Assembly (NCBI GenBank): GCA_035573435.1
Contig: DATMZR010000021.1
Coordinates: 98,791 to 162,790, forward strand
Source: Solirubrobacterales bacterium
GTDB lineage: Bacteria; Actinomycetota; Thermoleophilia; Solirubrobacterales; 70-9
Length of the DNA stretch: 64,000 nt
Direction: 5' to 3'
The position numbers and the translations under genes are program-made. Positions 31,208-40,173 of the stretch are shown here, piece after piece (position 1 is the first letter of the stretch; each line of letters starts with the position of its first letter). The notes below the pieces were generated by a model. It ran no database searches and was not told the DNA's origin. It saw nothing but the letters and a program-made list of their open reading frames with translations.

Positions 31208-31615
31208 ATGGCCGAGGTAGCAAGAATCGGGCAACGGATCCAGGAGCTTCGGGAAGAGAGCGGACTCTCTGTGAGCCAGCTGGCCAAGGACTCCGGAATC
31301 AGCAAGAGCTATGTGTGGAAGTTGGAGCGGGGTGAGTCAGAGAGCCGCCCCTCCGGCGACACCCTCTACAAGATCGCTCGCGCGCTCGGCACCTCGATGT
31401 CGGAGCTGATCGGCCGCTCCGTGTTAGTCGATTCGCCGATCGAGATCCCTAGGAGCCTGACGAAGTTCGCCAAGGATGAGAATTTGCGCGACCGCGACGT
31501 AGCAATGCTTACGCAGGTCAACTTCCGCGGCAAACAGCCTGAGACTCCCGAGGACTGGGCCTTTGTCTGGCACGCAATCAAGCGCTCGGTTCCAACCAAG
31601 TCACGCTCGGGCTAA
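31208..31615 (+). CDS. Xre-family transcriptional regulator
   Basis: A 135-residue protein with an N-terminal Xre helix-turn-helix (residues about 7-65: RIQELREESGLSVSQLAKDS, then SKSYVWKLERGE). A C-terminal helical segment (about 75-130) may carry the peptidase-cleavage site. ATG at 31208 directly follows the TGA of the peptidase gene, preceded by GAGG. Expected to repress the promoter region 30236-30324 and be inactivated by the peptidase (inference from the ImmA/ImmR model). Confidence 0.88.
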   Translation: MAEVARIGQRIQELREESGLSVSQLAKDSGISKSYVWKLERGESESRPSGDTLYKIARALGTSMSELIGRSVLVDSPIEIPRSLTKFAKDENLRDRDVAMLTQVNFRGKQPETPEDWAFVWHAIKRSVPTKSRSG

Positions 31616-31773
31616 CGACGTGGCGGAGCCCGAGATCCAGGTTCGCGTCCCTGCGAGCGCTGCGATTCCCACTGGACGCAGCGAGACCCTGCCCCGGCGG
31701 GCGCGGTCATTGCGCCCCGCTCTGAGATTCAACCTTGTCCGCAGTGCGCAGGCACCTGGATCAAGGAGACGAA

Positions 31774-31911
31774 ATGGGTGCCACTTTCAACAATGGCGCA
31801 ACGCCTTCGACAGCCGTAGCGACAGGAGCCTCGAATATCCACGACCTCTTCGCGTGCGGTCGCGCTGTGACTACAGCCGCGATACGTTCCTGTCCGTGTC
31901 AACAGTGCTAG
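31774..31911 (+). CDS. possible 45-residue Cys-tailed peptide
   Basis: A short frame with a good ribosome-binding site (AAGGAG, five bases before ATG). It encodes a neutral Ala/Thr/Ser-rich N-terminal half and ends SCPCQQC. It lies in the 326-base gap before an unrecognised two-gene cassette, 30 bases upstream and on the same strand. The composition recalls a modified-peptide precursor, but none of the neighbours is a known RiPP enzyme. It may equally be a chance frame; the rest of the gap 31616-31941 shows nothing else. Confidence 0.35.
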   Translation: MGATFNNGATPSTAVATGASNIHDLFACGRAVTTAAIRSCPCQQC

Positions 31912-31941
31912 TAGAAACCGCACCCAACCGCTGACTTTCGC

Positions 31942-33114
31942 GTGGCCCGTACCGTCTCCATCGTCACTGGCCCGATTCTTGGCCTGCAGAGCGAGCGCTT
32001 TCTCGCCCAAACGGTCGAGTTCGCCGCCGGCCAGGGCAAGAAAATCAAGGTCTTTGATCTCCTCGATGAGATTGCTGAGATCGAGCAGGCGAGCTGGGAT
32101 AACTCGTTCGAGCGCTTGGTCTTCATCGGCGAGCTGCTCGACGGGTACCAATACCAGTTCGACCTTTTGCGCCGGGCGGCCTACTCAGCGATCGCGGCCA
32201 AGATGGAGCGGCTCCCCCAGTCCCTGGACCCCCTGATCCGAGCTCCGGCTGCAATCGAATGGCGCGGGATCCAGCTCGAGTTCAAGGATCACGATGTGAT
32301 CGCCGACGCGATCAGGCCAGATCGCATCGTCACACTGATCAACGCCGAGCACAAGATCCTGGCCGAGCTCAAGACGCAATACGGCAAGCGCGGCATGGAG
32401 GTCATTTCGCAAAGCGGCGAGGCGACGACGGAGACGGTCTTGGAGTGGCTCGGTGCCTGCGTTTCGCGCAGCGAGGACTGGGCCGACTGGGCCAGCCGCG
32501 TTCTCGGGCGCAAGGTTCAGCACTTCGTGCTGAGCACCGAGGCGCCCTCGCGTCGCGACCGCTCCAAGTTCATCCCCGACGTCGACAACCTGGCCAAGGT
32601 GGCGACGGCCAAGAAGCTGCCGTCCTTCTACAGCTCCTATTCGATGACGGTCGCCGGCGAGGCAGAGCGCGAGGCGATCAACCGCGCCGTCTGGCGCCTA
32701 CGTGAATACGGCCTCGTCGTCGACCCCGGGACGATCGAGATCGCGACCGACACCGATCCCGCCGACAAATCCCTCGTCTTCGCCTACACCGTCTTTCGCG
32801 ACCTCAGATGGGACGTGAAGAAGGTCGACGCCGTCGCTGCCTTTCATCCCTACAAGGAGCGGCCGCCGCTATCGACGGGGATGATGGATGAGCTCGGCCA
32901 TGCCAAGGCCTTTGGCAAGGACCGCTACATAGTCTTGCCGACCGGCGGCGGGAGCCCGTTCACAGCCGGGACGCTGGTGCCGAAGAACCACCTCTTCGCT
33001 TCGGAGAACGCGTTCTTCGAGTTCATCGAGAAGAAGCGCCGGCCAACGCTTAAGCCGCAGTTCGCGGATCAGGTTGCGGCCTTCGCCACATGGAAGCCGC
33101 CGACACAGACCTAG
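31942..33114 (+). CDS. unknown protein, first gene of two-gene cassette
   Basis: A 390-residue soluble protein not assigned to a family. The N-terminus (ARTVSIVTGPILGLQSERF) has the shape of a P-loop/adenylate-kinase-like strand-loop-helix, but the GK[ST] lysine is missing. Later segments FKDHDVIADAIRPDRIVTLI, TVLEWLGACVSRSEDWADWA and VQHFVLSTEAPSRRDRSKF keep the kinase-like rhythm. A second domain (about 235-390) includes KSLVFAYTVFRDLRWDVKKV and LPTGGGSPFTAGTLVPKNH. It overlaps the next gene by 25 bases. A nucleotide-related role is a guess from fold impression. Confidence 0.7.
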   Translation: MARTVSIVTGPILGLQSERFLAQTVEFAAGQGKKIKVFDLLDEIAEIEQASWDNSFERLVFIGELLDGYQYQFDLLRRAAYSAIAAKMERLPQSLDPLIRAPAAIEWRGIQLEFKDHDVIADAIRPDRIVTLINAEHKILAELKTQYGKRGMEVISQSGEATTETVLEWLGACVSRSEDWADWASRVLGRKVQHFVLSTEAPSRRDRSKFIPDVDNLAKVATAKKLPSFYSSYSMTVAGEAEREAINRAVWRLREYGLVVDPGTIEIATDTDPADKSLVFAYTVFRDLRWDVKKVDAVAAFHPYKERPPLSTGMMDELGHAKAFGKDRYIVLPTGGGSPFTAGTLVPKNHLFASENAFFEFIEKKRRPTLKPQFADQVAAFATWKPPTQT

Positions 33115-34625
33115 CCAGCGCCGCGCCGTCGCTCAAGGACTACGACGCTGAGAGCTACGGGCCGCTGCTCGGCGTCAGCGACGAGGGCTCAGCCGCGCCC
33201 GCGATCGTGGCGGCGGCGCTCGGCTCGCCGAAGGCCAGCGCCATCCCGTCCCCCTCCGCGCTTGAGATCGGCGTTGCCCACGACGGCGAACGCCTCGGCT
33301 CGATCGGAGAGACGCCGATCGGTCCCGACGAGTTCGAGGCGATTACGGACGCGGTCGCGGGCAAGATCCTGATCACAACCAACATCGGCTCGCACACCGC
33401 CAGCTGGCACTACTTGCGCGGTCCGACCGCCGATCTCGACCCCAACGGCTCGGGCACCGCCGCTGAGCTCAGCGCCCAGCTGGTCCACTATCTGCCGGCC
33501 GCCTCTGGCGGCTTGCGCGAGGTCCCGGTCTACCTGCGCGCCCTCGCGCCGGATCTGTTCGCGCGCCCGGGGCCGCTGCGCGACTCGATCGGGGCCGTTC
33601 GCAGCCAGCTAGCCGTTCCCGACGGAACGGCGGCCGCGATTGCGCTGCTGGTCGAGCTCGCCGCCGACGATGATGACGAGAGTGTTGTCGCGGCCGCGAT
33701 CGAGCTGGCCGCACGCTCTGAGGTCGCGGTGGTAGCGCTCGGCGGGATGGCGCTGGCGCCGGCCGAGGGCAGGACCAACCGGCCCGGCGTTCTCAACTAC
33801 TTCGGGTCCGCCGCGGCCCGGGCACTTCTGGCGCGCGGCGCCAAGGCGGGCGTCGAAGTGCGTGGGCTCGATATCGTCGATGTTCGCTCAATCGCCAACC
33901 AGATCTGGGCCGCGTTGGCGACAACGAGGCGGATGGGGGCAGCCGCGGGCAAGTACAGCCTCTACCCGCTGACCTTTCAGGAGATGGAGCCCGTGCTCAG
34001 GAGCGTCCAAGGCTGGTTCTCAGATTGGACGGCAGCGCCGGCCTACTACCTCGACCTCGAGACGATCGACGGCACCGACGTTCTTGACATCGATGACGCG
34101 GCCGCCGGGGCGCGGCGCTGGCTGGAGATGATCAGCGCCGCCAACGTCCCGGTCGTCTTGATCGACACCGCAGACAAGGCCAAGGGCCGGCGCCTGCTCA
34201 AGACCGGCCCCGACGACGAGCGAGGAATCCTGTGTCTGAGCGAGATCCGTGAGCTCAACCAGCTGGCAGACGAGCGCGCGATCAAGATCCTTTGGGCGGG
34301 CGGCATCGGCCTCGACCAGGTGCACGAGTTCGGGCGCCTGGGCTCCTTTGGGATCTACGTCACCAGCGCCGCCGCGCGCCGGCAGACGATCACCGGCGCC
34401 TATGCGAATGATCCCGGCCTGGCGGCCGAGCGCGAACCGACGCGCCAGGGTGTGACCAAGACCCAGCTTCAGCTCGAGGCCGGTTTTTTGGCCGAGCGCG
34501 TCGACGGCGGCGCCAGGATCGGCGAGCTCGCCGTCGCGGCGCTCGAGGACCCCGAGATAGCGACGCAACTCACGGACGAACTAATCGGCGGATGGCGGCG
34601 GTTGTGGGAACGGTCGAGCTGCTAG
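33090..34625 (+). CDS. unknown alpha/beta (TIM-barrel-like) protein, second gene of cassette
   Basis: A 511-residue protein. From about residue 90 it shows repeated strand-helix units typical of a beta/alpha barrel: KILITTNIGSHTASWHYLRG, VAVVALGGMALAP, VEVRGLDIVDVRS, PVVLIDTADKAKG, IKILWAGGIGLDQVHEFGRL and FGIYVTSAAARRQ. The last two resemble a phosphate-binding end of a barrel. No family recognised. ATG inside the previous gene shows tight coupling, so the two proteins probably work together. It meets the nuclease gene tail to tail with a four-base overlap. Confidence 0.7.
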   Translation: MEAADTDLASAAPSLKDYDAESYGPLLGVSDEGSAAPAIVAAALGSPKASAIPSPSALEIGVAHDGERLGSIGETPIGPDEFEAITDAVAGKILITTNIGSHTASWHYLRGPTADLDPNGSGTAAELSAQLVHYLPAASGGLREVPVYLRALAPDLFARPGPLRDSIGAVRSQLAVPDGTAAAIALLVELAADDDDESVVAAAIELAARSEVAVVALGGMALAPAEGRTNRPGVLNYFGSAAARALLARGAKAGVEVRGLDIVDVRSIANQIWAALATTRRMGAAAGKYSLYPLTFQEMEPVLRSVQGWFSDWTAAPAYYLDLETIDGTDVLDIDDAAAGARRWLEMISAANVPVVLIDTADKAKGRRLLKTGPDDERGILCLSEIRELNQLADERAIKILWAGGIGLDQVHEFGRLGSFGIYVTSAAARRQTITGAYANDPGLAAEREPTRQGVTKTQLQLEAGFLAERVDGGARIGELAVAALEDPEIATQLTDELIGGWRRLWERSSC

Positions 34626-35638
34626 AGCTCAAACTCAGCCCACAGGGGCCTGTGGTCGGAGATGTAGTAGCGCAAGTAGCCGCGGTAGCCCGGCCACGGG
34701 TCCGCCTCGCGCTCCCACAACTCCTGAAATAGCGTGTTGTCGAAGTCAAAGACCTCGACCTGGCTGGGCTGCAGGGTTTGCTCTGGAAAGAAGGCGATCT
34801 GGTCGTAGTGCTTGAGCCCGTCGAGGCTGGTGCCACCGACCTTCGAAAGACGCTCGGCGCGCCGGCGCGGCAGTTCGAGCCCGCGGTGGCGCAGCGCTCG
34901 GTTGGCCTTTGCCAGCTGGAGTCCGCGAGCGGTCAGCGCCTCGTAGATCCGGTCGCCGGGCGTGGGGCTGGGCAGATTGAAATCCCCGAGCGGGATGATG
35001 TTCTTGGTGAAGGCGTGATCGCTTCGCTGGCGCCTTGCTGCCCACCAGGCGACGGCGAATGTCTCCTGGGCCCGGCGCGTGACGTGGGCGAGCGCGTTGG
35101 AACCGAAGTACAGGTGGACGTTGATGAGCAGGCAACGGAGCCGTCGCGGCGCGGCGACGGTTTCAAACGCCGCCATGTAAGGGCCGCGATCGAAACCGCG
35201 AAAGGAAACGTCAAAGCCCGGAAGGCGGATCTGATCCAGCTGGCTCGGCGGGATCGCAAGCCGCCCGACCTTGCCGAGCAACCTGACCCTCCGCGCATCC
35301 CAGACGAACGCCTGGCGCTCCATATTTCCCGAGGCGTCTGAGAACAGGACCTCATAGCCCTGCCCGAGGCACTCGCGCAGGCCGCGCAGCCCGGCCAGGT
35401 TGTCGTTTACCTCCTGGATCGCGACGATGTCAAACCACGAGCAGACCTCAGCCAGTAATTGGTGGTCCGGCTGGCGTCGCTCTTGAAGTCCGAAGTTGGC
35501 GATGTTCCAGGTCGCGACCAAGAGCCGATCGCGCCGGCGGCGCGGGATCTCGCGCAACCTCGCCCACGCGCGCAGCTCGGCGCGCTCGGCCTCGACGTCG
35601 TAGCTGTAGTCAAGGCGGGGCTTGGGATGCGGCGGCAC
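34622..35638 (-). CDS. endonuclease/exonuclease/phosphatase family protein
   Basis: A 338-residue EEP-fold enzyme: LVATWNIANFG (first metal/Asn motif), DIVAIQEVNDNL (catalytic Glu), LINVHLYFG, IIPLGDFNLPSP (GDFN) and a final ISDHRPLWAEF (SDH). The whole set of active-site motifs is present, so the enzyme is probably active on DNA, RNA or a phosphodiester. No signal peptide. It sits between the unknown cassette and a divergently transcribed PLD-family gene, suggesting nuclease functions in a defence island. Confidence 0.85.
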   Translation of the reverse strand: MPPHPKPRLDYSYDVEAERAELRAWARLREIPRRRRDRLLVATWNIANFGLQERRQPDHQLLAEVCSWFDIVAIQEVNDNLAGLRGLRECLGQGYEVLFSDASGNMERQAFVWDARRVRLLGKVGRLAIPPSQLDQIRLPGFDVSFRGFDRGPYMAAFETVAAPRRLRCLLINVHLYFGSNALAHVTRRAQETFAVAWWAARRQRSDHAFTKNIIPLGDFNLPSPTPGDRIYEALTARGLQLAKANRALRHRGLELPRRRAERLSKVGGTSLDGLKHYDQIAFFPEQTLQPSQVEVFDFDNTLFQELWEREADPWPGYRGYLRYYISDHRPLWAEFEL

Positions 35639-35817
35639 CCGGCGATCCTCTCAGCGGCGCGGGACGGATTCGGCCGCCCCCATTACGACCAACGCTGCTT
35701 CCCGCGGCGTGGGCGGGTCGGCGCCGAAAGCAGTCGAGTCGGCCACATCCTGACCCTCCCGTCAGATTCACGCGCCACCCCTTCATTTCGCTCGTACACT
35801 GTGAGAGGGTCACGCCG

Positions 35818-37509
35818 ATGCGTAAGCGAACCGTCGGGGATCACCTCACAGTCAACGCCATTTCAGGGACCGACGCGGTGCTGCTGGGTTTCAACCTCAG
35901 GGCTGAGCCAAGCGACAACTTCCTCGGGTTCGCCGTTCGCCGCACCGACCTGGGCACCGAAGCGTCGGCATGGCTTCCCAACTTGCTTGCCTTCCCCGGC
36001 GCTGTCGATGGGTCGATCATCACCCGCGACCACCCGCTGCAGGCGTTTCTGTGGGGCGACTACACCGTCGGGGCCGGCCAGTCGCTGCGCTATGAGGTGA
36101 GGGCCGTGGGCGGCGCGCCCGGCGCGCTTGAGATCCGCGATGCCGTCGACTTCGAGATCGAGACCGAACAGCATGAGGATGGCCGGCATGGCATCTGGTT
36201 CAATCGCGGCATCGCCGGCTCCCAAGCGTACACACGTCAGTTCGGCCAGATCTCGCCGCTTGAAAGCGACCCGGCACGGCGCTGGATGTCGCGCGGCCTC
36301 GAAGAGGCGATGACCCGGTTCCTTCGTCGCGCCGAGGACAGCGGCTGGGCTTTGCGCGGGGCCCTGTACGAGTTCAGCCAGGAGCACATTCTCGAGGAGT
36401 TCATCCGCGCGGCGGCTCGCGGCGTCGACGTCAAGCTGCGCGTCGCCGCACCGGTTAGCGATGGCTTTCCCAAGGATCCGAGCCCGGCCAACATCCACGC
36501 GATCGAGCACATCGCCGTCGACATCGACCGCCAGGAGCACAAGTTGGGGAAACTGACTAAGGGCCGGGCGCGAAACGACATCGCTCACAACAAGTTCGTC
36601 GTCCTTGTGAAGGACGGAGAGCCGCTCGCCGTCTGGACCGGTTCGACCAACCTGACCGAGGGGGCTTTCTTCGGGCACTCCAACGTCGGCCACTTGGTCG
36701 AGGATCCGGACATTGCGGCGAAGTACCTGCGCTACTGGCAGGCGCTCGACCGCGACCCGTCTCGCGACGAGCTGAGGCCGTTCGTCGAGCAAGAGACACC
36801 CCTGCCAGCCGACGGCGTGGCGCCCGCTGGGGAAATCCTGCCGATCTTCTCGCCACGCCAAGACTCCGCGGCCCTGCGGTGGTACGCGAGGCTGATGGGC
36901 CGAGCGCAACAGGCTCTGTTGCTGAGCGCACCCTTCGGTGTCACCGGTGTCTTCGACGATCTGCTCAAGCACGAGGCCGCCTATCCGCGCTACGTACTTC
37001 TCGACAGCCTCGGTAAGGACGCATACCTGCAGCGGGTCGGCCCGAACACCCATGCCACCGCGGGTGGCTACATCGGCAAGGGCGTGTGGCGTCAGTTTCT
37101 CGAGGAGCACCTCAGCGGTCTCAACGTCCACGCGAAGTACATCCATACCAAGTACATCCTCGTTGACCCGTTGACTGACGATCCGCTGGTAATCACGGGG
37201 TCGGCTAACTTCAGCACCAACTCGACGGAGCAAAACGACGAGAACACACTCGTGATCCGCGGCGATCAGCGCGTTGCGGACATCTACCTGTCGGAGTTCA
37301 TGCGCATCTTCACCCACCTGCAGTTTCGGGCCAAGACCGGCCGCGCTCACCCAGAGCAGATGGCGCCGGACCCAACCGATCCGAGAGCCGGCACCGACAA
37401 GGCGCTCGATCCAACGGGCACCTGGGCCAAGGCGTTCTTCAACCGCGACGACCCGCGCTTTAAGGAGCGCGAGCTGTTCGGCGCGACCGAGATCGCACCG
37501 GCCGAATAG
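35818..37509 (+). CDS. phospholipase D-family protein (possible nuclease)
   Basis: A 563-residue protein with two PLD active-site motifs: His257-x-Lys259 (IAHNKFVVLVKDG ... WTGSTN) and His443-x-Lys445 (YIHTKYILVD ... ITGSANFS). The N-terminal domain (1-140) is unassigned and beta-rich. There is no signal peptide, so a cytoplasmic nuclease or nucleotide role is more likely than lipid hydrolysis. Divergent from the EEP gene across about 180 bases. Confidence 0.82.
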   Translation: MRKRTVGDHLTVNAISGTDAVLLGFNLRAEPSDNFLGFAVRRTDLGTEASAWLPNLLAFPGAVDGSIITRDHPLQAFLWGDYTVGAGQSLRYEVRAVGGAPGALEIRDAVDFEIETEQHEDGRHGIWFNRGIAGSQAYTRQFGQISPLESDPARRWMSRGLEEAMTRFLRRAEDSGWALRGALYEFSQEHILEEFIRAAARGVDVKLRVAAPVSDGFPKDPSPANIHAIEHIAVDIDRQEHKLGKLTKGRARNDIAHNKFVVLVKDGEPLAVWTGSTNLTEGAFFGHSNVGHLVEDPDIAAKYLRYWQALDRDPSRDELRPFVEQETPLPADGVAPAGEILPIFSPRQDSAALRWYARLMGRAQQALLLSAPFGVTGVFDDLLKHEAAYPRYVLLDSLGKDAYLQRVGPNTHATAGGYIGKGVWRQFLEEHLSGLNVHAKYIHTKYILVDPLTDDPLVITGSANFSTNSTEQNDENTLVIRGDQRVADIYLSEFMRIFTHLQFRAKTGRAHPEQMAPDPTDPRAGTDKALDPTGTWAKAFFNRDDPRFKERELFGATEIAPAE

Positions 37510-37916
37510 CGCGCTCGTGCGTTCCCGGGCCGGTCCGAAGGCCAGACGTACCTGCCGACTGCTCCGAGGCCCAGTCGCCGCACTCGCAGCGAACGGGATT
37601 CACGATCTCGACGAGTTTCTGCCTGGAAGCCTGAACCTCATGGCTCGGGCCGGCTGGTCGCTGGACTGTCCGTTGCGCCAGCGGCGCCGCGGGTGGACGA
37701 TCCCTAGCGCCCTTTTACCTTCACCGCCAGCTCATCTCCGCCGATAAGCGTCCGACGGCGTAGGCAGGCTCCCTCCGTCAACGACGCCCTCGGATCCCCA
37801 TCAGTACATCGCCGAGTTTCTGGTGCCGCCCCAGCGTCTGACAGATCGGCTTTTGAAAGACCCGGCCGTACCGACGTTCTCGAGATCCGTGGAATGCGCC
37901 TAACCAGGGTGCGTGG
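37510..37916. other. intergenic region without recognised gene
   Basis: About 400 bases between the 3' ends of the PLD-family gene and the Thoeris-like operon. Frames are short or arginine-rich; no repeat, RNA gene or strong terminator was recognised. Confidence 0.4.
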
Positions 37917-38414
37917 TCAGTAGTTCTTTCGAATTCGGATCGCTTCCTCGACCCAGCCTCCGAGGTTGTCCTTGATGTGCGAGTAGACGTTGGTGCTCGT
38001 GCTATACGGCGGGTCGTAGGCCTTCACGATCGTCGAGAGCTTGGTCTTGTTTGGGCCAACCGTAAACGTCGCAAATGGGTTCGAGCCCTTACCGGATTGC
38101 TTCCCCGCCAGGTTCTTCAGGTTGTGGATGTACACACCGAAGAGACCCCTGCCGTCGTCCCAAGCTTTCTTGATCTCATAGTCCACCCACCTCCGCCCGG
38201 CGGTGCTGCTGCCGATCAAGACAACGGCGCAAGACTTGCCGTTCATCTGCTCGTTGATCCAGGCCTTGATGGCTCGGTCCCCGCCCCGCTTGACCTGTTC
38301 CCAGGCATTGGACGAGAGGAGCTGCTGTCCCTCGATGGCTCCCATCTGGCGGATTTGGGACACACGGTGTGAGTCGCGCTTGTAGTGGAAGCTATGAAAG
38401 ACCCTCCGCGCCAT
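37917..38414 (-). CDS. ThsB-like TIR protein (second copy in operon)
   Basis: A 165-residue protein of the DUF1863/MTH538 TIR-like family. It starts ARRVFHSFHYKRD, then has SCAVVLIGSSTAGRRWVDYE with the WVxYE glutamate and a GRGLFGVYIHNLKN segment. Such proteins are the phage sensors and signal synthases of Thoeris systems. It is the last gene of the operon, eight bases after the SLOG gene. It is homologous to the first gene (40163-40663) but divergent in the N-terminal loop and C-terminal half, so the two may sense different triggers. Confidence 0.82.
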   Translation of the reverse strand: MARRVFHSFHYKRDSHRVSQIRQMGAIEGQQLLSSNAWEQVKRGGDRAIKAWINEQMNGKSCAVVLIGSSTAGRRWVDYEIKKAWDDGRGLFGVYIHNLKNLAGKQSGKGSNPFATFTVGPNKTKLSTIVKAYDPPYSTSTNVYSHIKDNLGGWVEEAIRIRKNY

Positions 38415-38422
38415 CCTTCCTC

Positions 38423-39007
38423 CTAGTCTCGCGTGGCGCTAGCCAATATTTCGTCGACGATCCGCGCAGCGATTTCTGGGTACTTCGGGCCGTCGAAGAC
38501 CTGGACACCATCGGCCTGGCTCAATGCACGTGCCGCGCCACCCGGCCCCGCCAGGGCAAAACAGCGAGCGCCAGCCTCCTGAGCGATGCGCGCCTCTTCG
38601 AGGATTCCGGACATTCCCCCGATGAAGACCCCAGCATCCACCCCTGGGATCATCGCCTCTCGCATCGCTCGAACACTGCTGGCTTGATCGTTTCCCTGAT
38701 CGTGCCACTCGATGTCACCGAACCCCAACTCCTGAAGCCGAAGAGTGTCCGCGGGTATCTCGGCGTCGAACCAGCGGGATTGATGGATCGCAACGTGATG
38801 CTTCGCGTTGCGCTCGGCGGCGAGGGAAAGCACCAAAGGACTTATGGTCGGATGTGCCCCGAATACGATCGTCATGTCGGCACGCAGAAGCGCTCTCGCA
38901 ACGTGAACGCACGCGTCAGCGATCTGGTTGACGTCATACGGCGCGACCTCCTGGCCCCGGTCACCCCCGGGGAAGCTCGCAGAGAGAAGTACTGCAGCCG
39001 GTTTCAT
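38423..39007 (-). CDS. SLOG-domain protein
   Basis: A 194-residue protein with the SLOG/Rossmann-like signature: an N-terminal LLSASFPGG, TIVFGAHPTISPLVLSLA, VDAGVFIGGMSGILEEARIA and a FALAGPGGAARAL strand. In Thoeris ThsA and related proteins SLOG domains bind TIR-made cyclic ADP-ribose or related ligands, but there they are fused to an effector. Here the domain stands alone. ATG at 39007 overlaps the TIR gene by four bases; the longer frame is rejected. Confidence 0.75.
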   Translation of the reverse strand: MKPAAVLLSASFPGGDRGQEVAPYDVNQIADACVHVARALLRADMTIVFGAHPTISPLVLSLAAERNAKHHVAIHQSRWFDAEIPADTLRLQELGFGDIEWHDQGNDQASSVRAMREAMIPGVDAGVFIGGMSGILEEARIAQEAGARCFALAGPGGAARALSQADGVQVFDGPKYPEIAARIVDEILASATRD

Positions 39008-40173
39008 CTGGCCCCAGTGATCAGTCGAAGCCCCGCATGGTGCTCGGCACGAAGATCCCCTTGGCGCCCTGCAATCCACACGATCAGGTCTTTCCGAGCG
39101 CCGTCGATCAACTCTGGGTTATGAGCAACGATCGCACCTAGCTGCTCATCAACTCCTCGTCGTGCGAGATCGGCGCGGCGTAGGTCCTCTGGCGTCGGAG
39201 CGCGCGGCGTAATCAGGTAGACGCCATCATTGGGTCCACCCTGTGCCACCAGCGTCCAACCGGGCAGTGCGGCGACCTCATGGCCGCTCTGACGCAGCCA
39301 ATCGGACAGGGTGTCGACCAGTTGTTGTCGGTGACGTCTCAGACGCAGCGCGTGCTCCCACTCGAGCCGCGTCAAGAGATGAGAGAGACATTCGTCCGTA
39401 AGCCGGATCTGCCCATCCTCGTCAATCACGTCCGTGTCGTGAAGACGGATACGTAACTCATCCGGCACCGAGTCGATCATCTGAGCTCTTTCTACCCCTG
39501 GCAGAGTTAGCGCGATCAGCGATATGTGGTGACGAAGGGCATACGTAACCTCGTGGCGCACCCACTCAGAATCGATGGTCGTTGGCCCTTCCAGGAGCAG
39601 AACGAACGCTTTGTCGCTGAGCTCGATGTCCAATCGATCCTGAAAGTCAACCGCCGGCGGAATTGCGTAGCGATCGAGGAAAACGTCGAAGCCGCGATCT
39701 TGCAGCGCGTACCGAAGCTGAAAGGCTAGCGCCTCGGAATCGGCGCGCTTGTACGAGAGGAACAGCTTCCGGTCCTCCTCGGCCATCCCCAGGAGCCGGA
39801 CGATCTGCTGAACGACCTGCTCCTGATTACGCCACTCGACTCCGTTGATCATGGACAACGGCGCATCGAGGTCCCTGAACTTTGCCGCACCGCATAGCAC
39901 CGGGAGCACGGGTACCGCCGCCTCAAGGGCACGGTTGACTGTCTCAACGTCCTGATCGGACAGCGATTCTGGGCCCTCGACCGCAACGACTACAACGACA
40001 TGCGCAGCTCGATCGGTTGGATCGTCGTGGCGTGGCAGCGAGTCGCCCACGTCCACCGCCGCCATCTTGAGCTGGTCTTCGACGGCTGCGGTCAGCGCAG
40101 CGCTGATCTCGCTGACGTAGGAAGTCGATCCGACCGCGACCAGCAGATACGGAGACGGAGTGTCACCGGCCAC
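39004..40173 (-). CDS. tandem TIR-like protein with canonical C-terminal TIR
   Basis: About 389 residues. An N-terminal Rossmann/TIR-like domain (1-130, with AAHVVVVVAVEGPE and a VPVLPVLCG strand) is followed by a canonical TIR domain (about 136-290): RKLFLSYKRADSEALAFQLR, GFDVFLDRYAI and SEWVRHEV with Glu208 in the catalytic-glutamate position. The tail (about 300-389) is helical. Likely the NAD-consuming effector or a second synthase. The GTG at 40173 overlaps the previous gene by 11 bases; an ATG at 40245 would overlap by 83 and is less likely. Confidence 0.78.
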   Translation of the reverse strand: MAGDTPSPYLLVAVGSTSYVSEISAALTAAVEDQLKMAAVDVGDSLPRHDDPTDRAAHVVVVVAVEGPESLSDQDVETVNRALEAAVPVLPVLCGAAKFRDLDAPLSMINGVEWRNQEQVVQQIVRLLGMAEEDRKLFLSYKRADSEALAFQLRYALQDRGFDVFLDRYAIPPAVDFQDRLDIELSDKAFVLLLEGPTTIDSEWVRHEVTYALRHHISLIALTLPGVERAQMIDSVPDELRIRLHDTDVIDEDGQIRLTDECLSHLLTRLEWEHALRLRRHRQQLVDTLSDWLRQSGHEVAALPGWTLVAQGGPNDGVYLITPRAPTPEDLRRADLARRGVDEQLGAIVAHNPELIDGARKDLIVWIAGRQGDLRAEHHAGLRLITGAR

